From: Corinectria fuckeliana
Taxonomy: Eukaryota > Ascomycota > Sordariomycetes > Hypocreales > Nectriaceae
Length of the DNA stretch: 64,000 nucleotides
Direction: 5' to 3'
Assembly: GCA_019137255.1 (NCBI GenBank)
Contig: WPDH01000075.1
Span: 144,042-208,041, forward strand
Part shown: piece after piece, positions 45,903 through 56,963 of the stretch
Layout: each line of letters starts with the position of its first letter
Numbering within the stretch: position 1 is the first letter of the stretch
The notes under the pieces: model-generated
Databases searched by the model: none
Told to the model about the DNA's origin: nothing
The model's input: the letters and a program-made list of their open reading frames with translations, nothing else
Position numbers and translations under genes: made by a program

Positions 45903-48900
45903 CGTGAAGGGGTAGAAGCTAGCAGATGATGGACTGAAGCGATGCTGGGTGAGTATCCAGTGTCGACGCTGTGTTTGTTTGTCTGTGTGCTGTAGTGCGA
46001 TGTGTTGTAATGTGTAATGCAGTGCAGTGTAGTGAGGTATGTATGGATTGAGTGCCTTGGATCAAAGGCGGGAGGGAAGAGAGTCTTTATAGAGAAGAGG
46101 GAGGTGAGAGAGGGTTGAGGTTGGAGGCGGCTGAGTGTTGGCCGGGTTGTGTAAGCGCAAGCGCGAGGAGAGATGGATGGATGGATGCCTGGGGTAGAAA
46201 GTAGCGAGGTACTAGATACTAGTGTAGTCGAACTCTGATGGACTGATGCTCTTGCGATACAGAGAAACGAAGTAGAAAATGTGCGGAGCAGATGCGAGGA
46301 AGTCGGTGCCTTAAAAGTATCGCATCGTCAAGACCGGCGCGGGTATAAAAAAGAAGTGTGTGAGGTGGGAGCGAGGGGGTGTGTGCTGGGATGGGTCATG
46401 GCAGTACCTACTACACACGCCCTGTCTCGCATCATTCTTGATGGGTGATGGATGGGCTTGTCCGACGCCGTTTCTGCCTACCAGACTGCCTTCAAGGCGC
46501 CCCAGGCCGCCAAGGGCCCTCCCTCTCCACCATCGAGGCCGGGCCAGGGTGCCACAGCCCACCACAGGACGGCCCCCCCCCCTGTAAGTCCCGTTTTCCT
46601 CGTTGAATCAATGAGGGTCGCCTGGCCTTGTGGTCCCCAGGTCGACGACCCTAATTGTGGTCCCTCTTCTCTTAAAGCCCATGCCGATGACTCCTAGGGA
46701 CCGGTCCGCACGCAACTGGTGGGGTGGAGGAGGGGTGGCCAATGGGCAGTGTTGCTGAGCCACGGCCCTGGCTGGGGATGGGCGGGCTTTGCATGCTGCC
46801 AAGGGCGAGAGGGTGTCGCCAAGACAAGGACTCAAGGCTTCCACGAAGCCAAGCACCAGTCCCAAGGCCACAGAGAAACAAACGGGTTGCGGGACATGGG
46901 GAACGGGGAACGGGAGACGGGAGACGGCAGATTGACGAGCGGGAGCACGCACTCGTCGGACGAACCCACAGCCTGTCCAACAAGTTCTGCTCTGCCCCCA
47001 TGCCCCCGTCTACAGGACTCTCTTAGGGCCATGCCGTTGGTGCTCCTGATGATGCGGCTGCTGACGATGCGGCTGCCGCCGAACCGGCCTTGGTCGAAAC
47101 ACTTCCCCTTCTCTGAGAGGAATCAACCCCCGGGCCATTCTATTTTCTGCGTCCCCCCAATCTGGTTGAAATCATCAAACGGAGCGCGCAAGCAGCGACT
47201 GAACCAATCTGCATCGGTACCGTCAGAGAGGAACGCGCCGAGACAAGAGACGCGACCACTTCTCGAAACCGTCATGTCTCCCCGCCTACGATTAAACGCC
47301 GGAATCTCAGCCAGCGCCGTGTGACTGGGCGCAATGACGCTGGCCGCGGGATCTGTCCGTCCGTCACAGCAAAAGTCGAAGATTTTTTAAAATAAAATAA
47401 AAAGTCTCCATCGCGGAAGCACAAGTTGGCTCTCTGCCGGTCGACACAAGCGCATCACGGGGTCAGTTGTGCGCGGGAGTCGACGGGGCTAGTCTAGTTG
47501 ACCCGGCATTGAGTCATCGTCGACATCTGCGGAGGCTCGAACCACGGCAGTCACTTGGAGCAACGTCCACGCCCCCAGGTACGAGGCAATCGAATCGTCC
47601 TAGGACGCGGGCTCGCCTCCCAGCGTGGTGTGTGGTGCGGTGCGGGAAAAGCGAGGGCAATGCGCGTGCTCGTCGTCCGGCCCGCAGCTCTAGGACTCGC
47701 TGGTCTTGGCTCATCCTCGACGCAGAAGCGGACCCCCCCTGTTCTGTTCTGCAAGGGCCGGGAAGCAGTATCTAGACGGCGGGCAGTGCTCGTCGCACAA
47801 CTGGGCTGCGTTAGTGAATCGAGGCTTGGACGCCCTTTGGCCTGTTCCGACAAGCGGCGCCATCACAGCCTCCGCCGCCGCAGGCCTTGGATCGCACTCT
47901 AGAGCGTAGAACCACTCAGCCTTGCATCATGACTGCACGGTGGGTTGGATATGTCTGCGCGATCTTGAATTCAAGACTGCACGAAGCAAGTGGCCATTGG
48001 ATGCCTCTCTCGCTCTCTCTCGCTTCTCCGCATGCCGTGCACCAGCCACCACGATCGAAGCCGACGGGAGCTAAGGACCCTCGTATGGGTGACGAGCATG
48101 GACAATCCGCAGGAGCCATGCCCGTCATCGAGACGCAACGCCAATGCCAACGCCAGAAGCTCTCCACGAACAGGCGCCGCAGCAGCCGGCGAATGCCGGT
48201 ACGACAGCCGTTGGACCTACAGCACTTGAGTACCTAAGTAGGCCAGGGAGTACCGGCTACAGCAGCAGATCAGGTATCTGAGCGTGACGTGTTTCTGCAA
48301 CCAGTTTACGTTGGTTGCCTTGTCTAGCCGGCCGCTTGGCGAGTGAATCACTGCCGCAGAGAGCGAGTTGGATAGCTTCAACCTGGCGCGGAGGCGAATC
48401 GCAAAGCGGCCCCCAAAACACCAACGGCCCCGTCCCCACTGTCGACAAAAGTCCGACTCGCCTTCGTGACGGCCTAGGCCTATCGGCGACGCTTGGCTTG
48501 TCGCTCATGATCTCATTGTACGCTCCGCATGTTGTACTGCAAAAGCACATGCCAGAACCTCCTGGAATTCCTAAACTCCCAAATTCCCAAATTCCTACTG
48601 GACTGCCCAAGCCCGCTTCCGGCTGATGACGAACAACTGAGCAACGACCCCCGCGATACACTTCAGAAGCGGCCGGTTCTTGTACTGCTCCTCCACCTGT
48701 CTCTCCGTGATTGGGTCGTGGCCGCCATCTTCCTCGACGCAGCTGGCACAGGAACACCAACAAGACAGAATTGCGGGCAAGACTCATGAACCTTCAACCA
48801 GTTGGCAACTCGTACGTCAAGACACGTCAGGGGTTACCGACAACGCACCTCACTCTCTCTCAACAGTACCTAGAACTGTGCACCCTTTGTTTCCAAGCCA

Positions 48901-50903
48901 GCCGCAAGCAAACCGCAGCAAACACATGACGCGGGGGGGCATTTCTTCGAGCTTCTCCCCCCTTGGTCCTGGGAGCAGCCGAAGACGGCCCCCCCAGAAA
49001 ACGGCCCCCAAATAGGACCCTGGGAATTTAGGGCTCGGCGGCCTCTTGCGAGCAGGAGACTAGCCAATGGACTGCCTTGCTGCTGAGGAGAAGGAGACTG
49101 CGCGGTCGGTCAGACCGAATTTTCCTACGTACCTGGCGCCATCAACTGCAGGAAAGAGTTAACTCCGTCTTCCGGTGGTGGTGGTGATGATGAAGCCGTT
49201 GTCGATGATGGTGTTGAGCGAGTGAGGGTGGACAAATGTCACACCCCCTGCAACCCTGTAGCCTGCTCGCTGCAGCCTGCCCAGGCCAGTGGCGAGGTTC
49301 GTTTCAGCGCCCAGGGATGAGAGATGCAAGACTGGGGTCACGGCCGGATCTGGACAGGACCCAAGTCAGCCCTGTGAGGCATTCCAGCCAAGCTCAAGCA
49401 CCGCCCCCGGTGCCATTGCCGTTGCCGTTGTCGTCCGCCACCGGTTCCCTCCCCAGAAGCCGGCGCTTCCACATCCGCACTCGAGGATTGGATCACTGGA
49501 CGTTCGTTGGTGGAGGGTGCTGGTGGCTTGGCCTTCTCCCATCGCCATCGTCAAAGGCCGTTTCATTTCGTCGCTGCGCACTTCGCTTATCGTCCCGGAT
49601 TTCGCTGTCGAACTTGGCTCCATTCCTTGGCCGCGGAACCAGGACAAAGTGTCTTTGATTGCAATATCCCGGCCATTGTCCAGGAAAGCTTCGCCCCCCT
49701 TAAAAAAATGCTCTTTCCTATTCTAAGAACTCTAGAGCCCTTTTTTTTTCTTGTAGTTGACGCGCGCTTCCGAAAAGTCTCTTCAGTCGTCGTTTCACGC
49801 TTGGCCGTCCGATGGAGCCAACACAAACCGTTCCCTCGGGTTCGGGAGAAAGCTCTGAAAGCGGACAACGGGGCGGCCCCCCCGCGTGTTGGCCAGAACC
49901 CGAGGCCATCGCATAGTCGGAGCCTGATTTCTTTTAAAAAAATTGCTTGCGCGTTTTCCGCTTGTGGACCAGAGCTAATTCCGACCCAACAGGTGTTTGA
50001 TGTCGACGCCAGCCATCTTCAATGGCGGGCCGTGATTCGCGTGTCAGAGCCTCATTCCTCCAGACTAAAATCACCTCATTGCCGTATATGGACGTTTCTA
50101 TTTCCGCGCGGTAAAGGACTCTTCTTCATCCTCGACGTCGAGTCTCTTGTAGACGCAACCGCCGAGTTTACGGTCGCAGTCAATGCGGCCTCGGTGGGCT
50201 GTCGCACGCATTGGCCCAGCTCACCTGATTACGACGCTACTAATTTGGTCGTGATTCAAAACGAGAATGCTTCAGGGTAGCCGGCGTCGAAATTGACATG
50301 ATGTGCGATGCCTACCTATACCCACCCGACATTGATGCTATCTAACAGATTCTCTCACAAGCGCGCAGCGAGTGGCAGCCCTAATTAGTCGGTCGTTGAG
50401 AATAAAGCTGCACGAAGTTTAATGACAGTGTTGATCCACAGCCCGGTCTATTCGCTCGACGCGCCAGGTCGAGTAAAATTTTGGCACCCTGGTGATGTGA
50501 TTGGATGCCTCAGCGAATGAGCACGAAGTCCAAGGTTTAGGTACTATTAGTATGACCGCTACACTAAAAGGCAAGGCACCTTGCTCTTAGGCAGGTCATA
50601 TCTGTCATAATAGGTGGTCACCCACCAACAGGTACTTGGTAAATTATGGGAGAGTGTTTACTGACAATCAGAACTGAGGGGTATTTACGGTGCCTAGTCT
50701 ATGAATATCGATTCTCTAAGCAATGTGTAGATAACTCATGCTGGCTTAAATCAACGAAGCGGTCATAAAACAACCCGAGGATCTTGCAACATACGCCCCT
50801 TTAATCTAGAAATACTGTCCATCTTTTCCAATCTATCCTTCTTAAAACTCAGCTTCAGATGAAGAGGCCTCTGTTCAACATGACACCCTGTACCTCATAG
50901 ATT
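45903..50903. other. Intergenic region, 5 kb, no supported gene
   Basis: Long GC-rich region. The left 400 bp are G/A- and T/G-rich repeats typical of the leader of the 399-residue gene. Open frames up to 257 codons (49507-50280) lack coding bias, domain text or splice structure. The right end is the 3' flank of the ABC transporter. Confidence 0.4.
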
Positions 50904-53900
50904 CTACTGCCCATCTCCATGCGAACCACTCTGTGACCTTCCAAGCCGCTCCGTCGGGCCATTTTCGACGACCTTCCCGTGGTCCAATCTCAAGCACCAA
51001 TTCGCGTCTTCCACCGCCTCTAGACGATGCGCAATCGTGATGACGGTGCTCTTAGCCAGCTCCTCCCTCAGGATCCGCTGCACCCTCGCCGCCGTGCCGC
51101 GGTCGATGGACGCCGTGGCCTCGTCCAGGATCACCAACCCGCTCTTGCGCAGGACCGCTCGCCCGATGCCTACCAGCTGGCGCTGGCCCTGGCTGAGGTT
51201 CTTGCCCCCGGCGTCGATCTGCGAGTACAGGCCCCATTCCTCGCCGAGCACGCGGCGGATGGCGTTGTTGCACTCGCCGTCGGAGAACTTGCCCTCCGGG
51301 TCGATGTTGTCGCGCAGCGTCCCCGGGAACAGCGTGGGGTCTTGCTGGATGAAGGTGACGCGGTTCCGCAGCGCCGTGCGGTTGACCCGGGCGAGGTCGA
51401 CGCTGCCGATCTTGACCTTGCCGGCGGAAGGCGTCTGCGTTGCCAGGAGCGCGTTGGCGATGGTCGACTTGCCGGATCCCGTGCGGCCCAGGACGGCGCA
51501 CGTAGAGCCGCCTGGGATCTCGAAGGAGACGGCGTCGAGAACCGAGGGGAGGTCGTCGGCGTACTTGAACGACATGGACTCGAAAGAAACACTGTCGCAT
51601 GGCCGGGGCCAGTCTCCAGGCGGCTCGATATCGCCGCTGGGCTCCTCGGGGATGCGGTTCAGCGCGTCGACACGCTCCAGCGAGACGGCGTCGAGCTGCA
51701 GGGCCGCAAACCGCTCGCAGAGCTGCTGGACGGCGCTCATCGCGACGGTGGTCTGCGTCAGGACGAAACCCACGGCGCTCGCGGGGGTGCCGTACCACAC
51801 CATGAACAGGATCAAGACGGCACGCATGCAGGCCGACGACGTGCCCAGTCGAAAGTCGAGCCAGAACGCCATGCTCCAGAAGAAGTGGTCCTGCTTCTGG
51901 AAGTCGTCCACGGCGTCCAGATGCCTGTCCTGGAAGCGGCCCTCGACCCGCAGCGCGCGGATCGTCACGAGGCCGTCCTGCATGACGCCGATGTTGGCGA
52001 TGATGGGCGTCAGGTACCGCATCTCCATGCGGCGCAGACAGCGCGAGACGGGGACGTAGATTCGGAAGAAGTAGACGAAGAGCGACGCCACGCCGGCGAG
52101 GATGACGATCAGCGACGGCTGGTGCGACATGATGGCGACGAGGCTGAGAGTGAGGGCGATCAGGTTGTAGACGAAGCTCTCGAGGGGCGAAAGAATGCCG
52201 CCGTCGACCATGCCCATGTCGGCGATCAGGCGGTTCTTCAGCTGGCTCGTGGGCGTGACGTCGTGGTAGCGGAACGAAGCCTTGCTGACCTTTTCGATGG
52301 CCACCTTGAACAAGCCTCGCGCGGCGTTGATGCTGATGCGGGCCAGGAGGAGCTGGGCGACGGCGTATGTGAGAATCTGCGCGCCAGAGAGCCCGGCGAG
52401 GACATATATCCAAGGCCTGGGGTGGTCGCTAGGGTTAGGAAGGCCCCAAAGGCTGTTGATGACGGCCTCCGAAGTGTTGACGGACTCGTTGCCCCAGGCT
52501 TCGAGCAGGCGTGCTCGCGCAATGTCGCAGTATCGAGACAGACTGTAAAAGACGGCCAGGAAGACCCAGAGGTGCCATCCACCGGCCATCATGTACTTAA
52601 CGTAAATGGACAGGGGAACGCCACCGGTCTCGGCAGGTTCTTCCGGGGCTTCCTTTGCCCCCGAGATGTCGCCAGGCTGATCGTCCTGCATCATCTCGTG
52701 GGCCTGGGCGGTGCCGTTTCCAGAGTCGGAGTGAAATGGATGGCTGAGCTCCTCTTGCAGCTCATCGTTAGACAAGACGTGCGCGCGGCCGTCGACAATG
52801 TCAACCACTTGGTCCGAATGCCGAAGGACCAAGTCGTCTCGGTGCGTAACCATGACGATAGTTCGCCCTTTGGCTAGAGGGCCGCAGAGGAAGCGCTTGA
52901 CAATGGTGCTGGCGGTATCGTGATCCAGCGCAGCGAGGGGGTCGTCGAGAAGGAGGATGCGGCACTGGCTGTAGACAGCGCGAGCCAGAGCAACACGCGC
53001 CTTTTGTCCGCCAGAGAGCCCGATGCCTCCCTCTTCCAGCTTGGTCTGGTCTCCCTTGGGGAGGCTGGCCAGGTCGGGAACCAAAGCACAGGCCTTGAGC
53101 ACATCGCGGTAGCGGACCGGGTCGTATCCTTGGTGGAAGATGATGTTTTCCCGAATGGTCTTGTTCTGGATCCAAGGAAGCTGCTGGGCGTAGGCGAAAG
53201 GCTCGTCGGGCCTGGAGAAGTGGCCGCCCCGGTGCTCCATCTCGTTGAGCATGGCCAGGAGAAGGCTGGACTTGCCGGAGCCGACCTTGCCTCGGATGAC
53301 GGTCAGGCCCGTGGTGAGCTTGAGAGTGAGGTCGCAAAGGACCAGGTGGTCTGCAGAGGGCCGAGAGAACGATGCGCCGGAGAATTCGACGTCCTTGCTG
53401 GCCGCGGTGTTGGAATCCTCGTCTCGGTCGGGCTCGGACATGTACTTGTTGACGCGCTCGACCGGGATCGTTGCCTTCCAGTACGCCGAGACGAGATCGA
53501 AGGCCTCCTTGACACTGGACTCCAAGTGCCCGAAGAGCTGCAGCGACGGCCAGATGACGTCGTTGGGCAGGCCCTCGCCAAGGACCAGCGTGTACAAGGT
53601 GATGCTCGCCAGAGGGTACGCCGCACCGCCTAGAACGTTGACGGTGGAGATTGCCGCGCCAACAAAGGAGATGTGCAGCCGCTTGGTCATCTCCAAGTCG
53701 CGGAACTTCATGATCCGGCTGCTCCAGGACGACGTCCACCCGTTTAGCTTGAGGGGCCGACTGGCCTCGACGAAGTGCGACACGGCCTGGGCGCGCCTGT
53801 CCGAGTGAGATGCCCTGGCACGCTCGAGCTTGATAGACTCGTGAACAAGCACCGAGTTGAAGGCGAGGAAGACGCCCATTAGCCCGAAGCCGATGCAGGA

Positions 53901-55379
53901 TGGCCAGCCCATGATGTCGATGAGGTAGTACACGGTGAAGACGACCTTGATTGGCTGAGAGACGACCCTTGGCGCTTCCCAGAACCGCTGAGAAATCTCA
54001 TAGGTATCTCCGCGGACTAGGTTGACGACCTTGGCGTTGGAGGCTGACTGGGAATGACCGCCGTCGCTAAGGACGATGGGCTTCTTGCGCCCGCAAATCC
54101 GAGAGAAGAACCGGGAGAACCTGTTGGACGACTGCAGAGCATCATGGTGGTCGGCTGCGGCGGCCGGGTCCTTTTCCGTGGCTTCGGACCCAGGCACGGC
54201 TCTGGTAAGGAGCTTGCCGAACAGCCCGATGAAGGTCTCTCCGCGGCATCTCTCGTATGCCTTGCGCGAGTACCACCCCGACGATGTCTTTGAGATCTGA
54301 CGGATTAAATCGATGGCCAGCATCACAAGGCACCAGAGGGCGGCCTCTGAAGGGTCGTTTGTGTCGAGGGCGTTGTAGAGCTTGCTGGTCAACCGGATAT
54401 TCGACACCTCCGAGACCTTTTCCACCACGGAGAGAGCGGTTGAGAGGAAGAGGTCCAACCCGTTGGCCTCGATGAGGCAGGGGAGCAGCTTGCCCTTGAG
54501 CTCTCGAAATTCCATGTACAGTCGGGTGTGCTGGAAGTCGAAGGGCAGCTGCCAGACGTCCTCGACGGTGATTTCCCGCTCCTGGGCCAGTTTGGCCAGA
54601 GGGTAGACCCAAGTCATGGTCCAGAACTGGAAGAGAGTGAGGTTGTCTTCTGGACTACGGACGTGGTGGTTTGGGGGGAGGCGGGCACTTCCAATGTCCG
54701 AGGTGCCCCACGACGGGTCCCGAAGAGGCATGTTTCCAATGACAACGATGGCTAGACCTGTGAGACCGGTTCTAGCAGCTTGGATGGGATCCGAGATGAT
54801 GGCCTTGTGATCCAAGAAGTGAGCCGCATATATGCCCAAGTTCGCGAACAGGAGCAGCAAGTACTGAAGCAGGAGGAGCTTCGGGGTCTTCGTTGGGCGA
54901 TCAACGGCTGTGATGAGTGTAGCCACGAGCCACGGGAACGTCTCAAGCATGATAAGTGGGCGACTAGAATTGAGGATGGCAGAAACGATGGATAGACCAA
55001 GCCCGAGAAGGCAGATGAGGGCAAGACAGAGAGTCCATATGGTCCAACGCTGGCCCTTTGGGGAACACGAAGCATCCTCCAGGGGGAACGGGGCGCCCTC
55101 TTGAGCGAATGGACTCAACCAACGGGGTAGTAGTTTGCGGAGTTTGGTGTGCCCGGTATATACGAGCAGAGTGACGAGGGACAGAAGAGCCAAGAGGAGA
55201 GTAATGCGGGCGTCAGGCTCAGAAAAGGCGCCGACTCTGAGCATAGGAGTGAACAGAGCATGTAATTTCCATGCCTCCCCCAACGTGGGAGCGAGGTTGG
55301 CGGAAGCCATGTCGACTTGCCGTGGATAAGTCTCTACTAAGCGTGAGGACAATGGTGAGAGAGAGACTTGGGCATCCAT
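50904..55379 (-). CDS. ABCC-family (MRP-type) ABC transporter
   Basis: Full-size ATP-driven exporter or vacuolar pump; substrate unknown, with conjugated organics and xenobiotics usual for the family. 1,491 residues in a single exon. Order: an N-terminal TMD0 of about five helices (residues 55-230), TMD1 (about 300-650), NBD1 with Walker A GKVGSGKSS (near 700), signature LSGGQKARVA (near 783) and Walker B ILLLDDPLAALD, then an acidic linker. TMD2 (about 920-1230) and NBD2 follow, with GRTGSGKST (near 1297), signature LSQGQRQL (near 1393) and Walker B VILDEATASID. The TMD0 and the full-length layout mark ABCC. NBD1 has Asp in place of the catalytic Glu after Walker B (LLDDP), normal for ABCC, so only the NBD2 site is expected to hydrolyse well. 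No introns were needed to read it. Confidence 0.95.
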   Translation of the reverse strand: MDAQVSLSPLSSRLVETYPRQVDMASANLAPTLGEAWKLHALFTPMLRVGAFSEPDARITLLLALLSLVTLLVYTGHTKLRKLLPRWLSPFAQEGAPFPLEDASCSPKGQRWTIWTLCLALICLLGLGLSIVSAILNSSRPLIMLETFPWLVATLITAVDRPTKTPKLLLLQYLLLLFANLGIYAAHFLDHKAIISDPIQAARTGLTGLAIVVIGNMPLRDPSWGTSDIGSARLPPNHHVRSPEDNLTLFQFWTMTWVYPLAKLAQEREITVEDVWQLPFDFQHTRLYMEFRELKGKLLPCLIEANGLDLFLSTALSVVEKVSEVSNIRLTSKLYNALDTNDPSEAALWCLVMLAIDLIRQISKTSSGWYSRKAYERCRGETFIGLFGKLLTRAVPGSEATEKDPAAAADHHDALQSSNRFSRFFSRICGRKKPIVLSDGGHSQSASNAKVVNLVRGDTYEISQRFWEAPRVVSQPIKVVFTVYYLIDIMGWPSCIGFGLMGVFLAFNSVLVHESIKLERARASHSDRRAQAVSHFVEASRPLKLNGWTSSWSSRIMKFRDLEMTKRLHISFVGAAISTVNVLGGAAYPLASITLYTLVLGEGLPNDVIWPSLQLFGHLESSVKEAFDLVSAYWKATIPVERVNKYMSEPDRDEDSNTAASKDVEFSGASFSRPSADHLVLCDLTLKLTTGLTVIRGKVGSGKSSLLLAMLNEMEHRGGHFSRPDEPFAYAQQLPWIQNKTIRENIIFHQGYDPVRYRDVLKACALVPDLASLPKGDQTKLEEGGIGLSGGQKARVALARAVYSQCRILLLDDPLAALDHDTASTIVKRFLCGPLAKGRTIVMVTHRDDLVLRHSDQVVDIVDGRAHVLSNDELQEELSHPFHSDSGNGTAQAHEMMQDDQPGDISGAKEAPEEPAETGGVPLSIYVKYMMAGGWHLWVFLAVFYSLSRYCDIARARLLEAWGNESVNTSEAVINSLWGLPNPSDHPRPWIYVLAGLSGAQILTYAVAQLLLARISINAARGLFKVAIEKVSKASFRYHDVTPTSQLKNRLIADMGMVDGGILSPLESFVYNLIALTLSLVAIMSHQPSLIVILAGVASLFVYFFRIYVPVSRCLRRMEMRYLTPIIANIGVMQDGLVTIRALRVEGRFQDRHLDAVDDFQKQDHFFWSMAFWLDFRLGTSSACMRAVLILFMVWYGTPASAVGFVLTQTTVAMSAVQQLCERFAALQLDAVSLERVDALNRIPEEPSGDIEPPGDWPRPCDSVSFESMSFKYADDLPSVLDAVSFEIPGGSTCAVLGRTGSGKSTIANALLATQTPSAGKVKIGSVDLARVNRTALRNRVTFIQQDPTLFPGTLRDNIDPEGKFSDGECNNAIRRVLGEEWGLYSQIDAGGKNLSQGQRQLVGIGRAVLRKSGLVILDEATASIDRGTAARVQRILREELAKSTVITIAHRLEAVEDANWCLRLDHGKVVENGPTERLGRSQSGSHGDGQ

Positions 55380-56190
55380 CCAAGGTAGTGGGGATTGTTA
55401 CTTTAAGTGCGATCCCGGAGCTCAGCGAATAGCCCCGGGCTATTCATGAACATTTTAGACTCTGCCAGAGGCCAAAGAGGTTGTTGATATGGATATCGGA
55501 AAAGGGTTATTCGTGAGGCAACACCACAAAGGGCTGAGAAGCCAAGTCCGTGCAAAAGTTTGTGAAGCTTAACGGAACCGGCGAATGGCGACCCAAAGAG
55601 GTTGGCGGCGGCCCGTAGCGTGCACAACCCGTCTAGGCCATTGGCATTGGGCTTCCCGCTGTGATCGCGGCCGTGGACTGGGCAATTGACGTGATCACTA
55701 GCAAGATGACGCTGTGGTAATCGAGATGGGCTGGATTCGGTGAGGGGGAGTTGGGAACGGTGAAAGGAGCTGGAGCTACCCCTCAGCATACGATATGTCG
55801 ATTCGGTTGGCGCGTATCAGGGTCCCGCGAGTTGTGGAGAAGTACTAACATTCTCAATCGAAGAGACCTGACATGGGTGAAAGACGGTGGAGGTTTACAT
55901 GTGGCGGGGGACCGAGTCTGGGCCGCCCATTCGACCGACACGGCGTCGTGCAAAACAATGTGTTTCCTCTCTTGAATTGTTTGATTTAGTCAATTGGCAC
56001 TCGGAAGTTCAAGTTGATATATCGGAGGGCCGGCGTCCACGGCCGACGCTGTAGAAAAGAGTGTACAGTATTTGTACTTGGGGGTATCATAACAGCCTCG
56101 GCTGCGTCGTGATAAATTCGCTAAACTGGACATCTGTCGGTACGAGTATAAGCCTGTCGCCGGCTGTATTCTTCACAATCGGCCAATGCA
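55380..56190. other. Upstream region of the ABC transporter
   Basis: 0.8 kb between the ABC transporter start and the stop of the BIM1-like gene; both are minus-strand. No coding signal. Confidence 0.5.
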
Positions 56191-56963
56191 TTACATCATC
56201 AGACCACCCCCAACGAAGGCCATCGAGAGCATGGTGACGATACTGCCCAGGCCAGTGGCAGACCACGCCTGCAGGGCCGACGCCGCGTCGTCGCTCGTGG
56301 TGGACGAGGCCGCAGAGCCGGTTGATGAAGCGGTGGACGACGCGGAAGCGCTGGCGCCGGTGTCGCTGCTCGAGTTGGAGTCTACGAGGGCGGAGAGGTC
56401 GCTGTCGTCGGTGAAGGAGGCCTTGACCGAGGAGGCGTTCTTGCACACCGAGGGGGCGTCGGCGGAGCCCTTGACGAAGTTGGCGACGATGCACTGCGCA
56501 GGCGGGGGATTAGCCACAGCTCATAACTCGCAAGGGGAGGCAGACATCGAAGGAGACGAACCTGGTACAGCAGACCGTCGGCGGCCGATGCCACAACGCT
56601 CACAACGCCCTTCTTGCCCACGTAGCTCTCGTTGACAGTGATCTGCGGCTCGCAGAAGTCGCCCAGGCCGCTCTGCTGGACGATGGGGAACAGCTGCTCC
56701 CAGCCGGACTTGGCCTTCTCGTCGGTGGTGACGCGGAACAGCCAGTTGGCCTGCTGGTGGGTGGAGCGGATGGCGATGGCCTCGCCGCCGACGTGGAAGT
56801 CGACCATCTTGTCCTTGTCGGAGAAGTCCGGGGTGAAGCCGCCGCACGGGGAGTCGCTCTCGCTGTCGTCGCTGAAGCCGATGGACTCGGGGTACTTGAG
56901 CTCGAAGTGGGCCAGCGAGAGGCCGCAGAGGGCCACGGCGGAGAGGAGGGCGTTGGTGCGCAT
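56191..56963 (-). CDS. BIM1/X325-like copper-binding protein, GPI-anchored
   Basis: Secreted LPMO-like protein of the X325 family, whose Cryptococcus member Bim1 helps copper import rather than cleaving polysaccharide. Exons 56963..56562 and 56493..56191, one 68-nt intron with branch site GGCTAAT; 234 residues. An 18-residue signal peptide ends SLA before His19, giving the N-terminal histidine needed for the copper brace. The mature protein starts HFELKYPESIGF. Candidate second ligands are His69 (HQQANW context) and His57 (DFHVGG); GDFC supplies a plausible aspartate. Cysteines occur in CGGF, GDFC, QCIV and SVCKN. A Ser/Thr/Ala-rich stalk precedes a C-terminal hydrophobic helix, consistent with a GPI signal. 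Its divergent neighbour is a metalloreductase. Confidence 0.88.

Noticed and set aside
49507..50280. 257-codon open frame on the plus strand
   Set aside because: No third-position bias, no domain text, runs through A and T homopolymers, no coherent start. Likely chance in GC-rich DNA.
51027..52877. 616-codon plus-strand frame opposite the ABC transporter
   Set aside because: Antisense shadow of the transporter; no domain.
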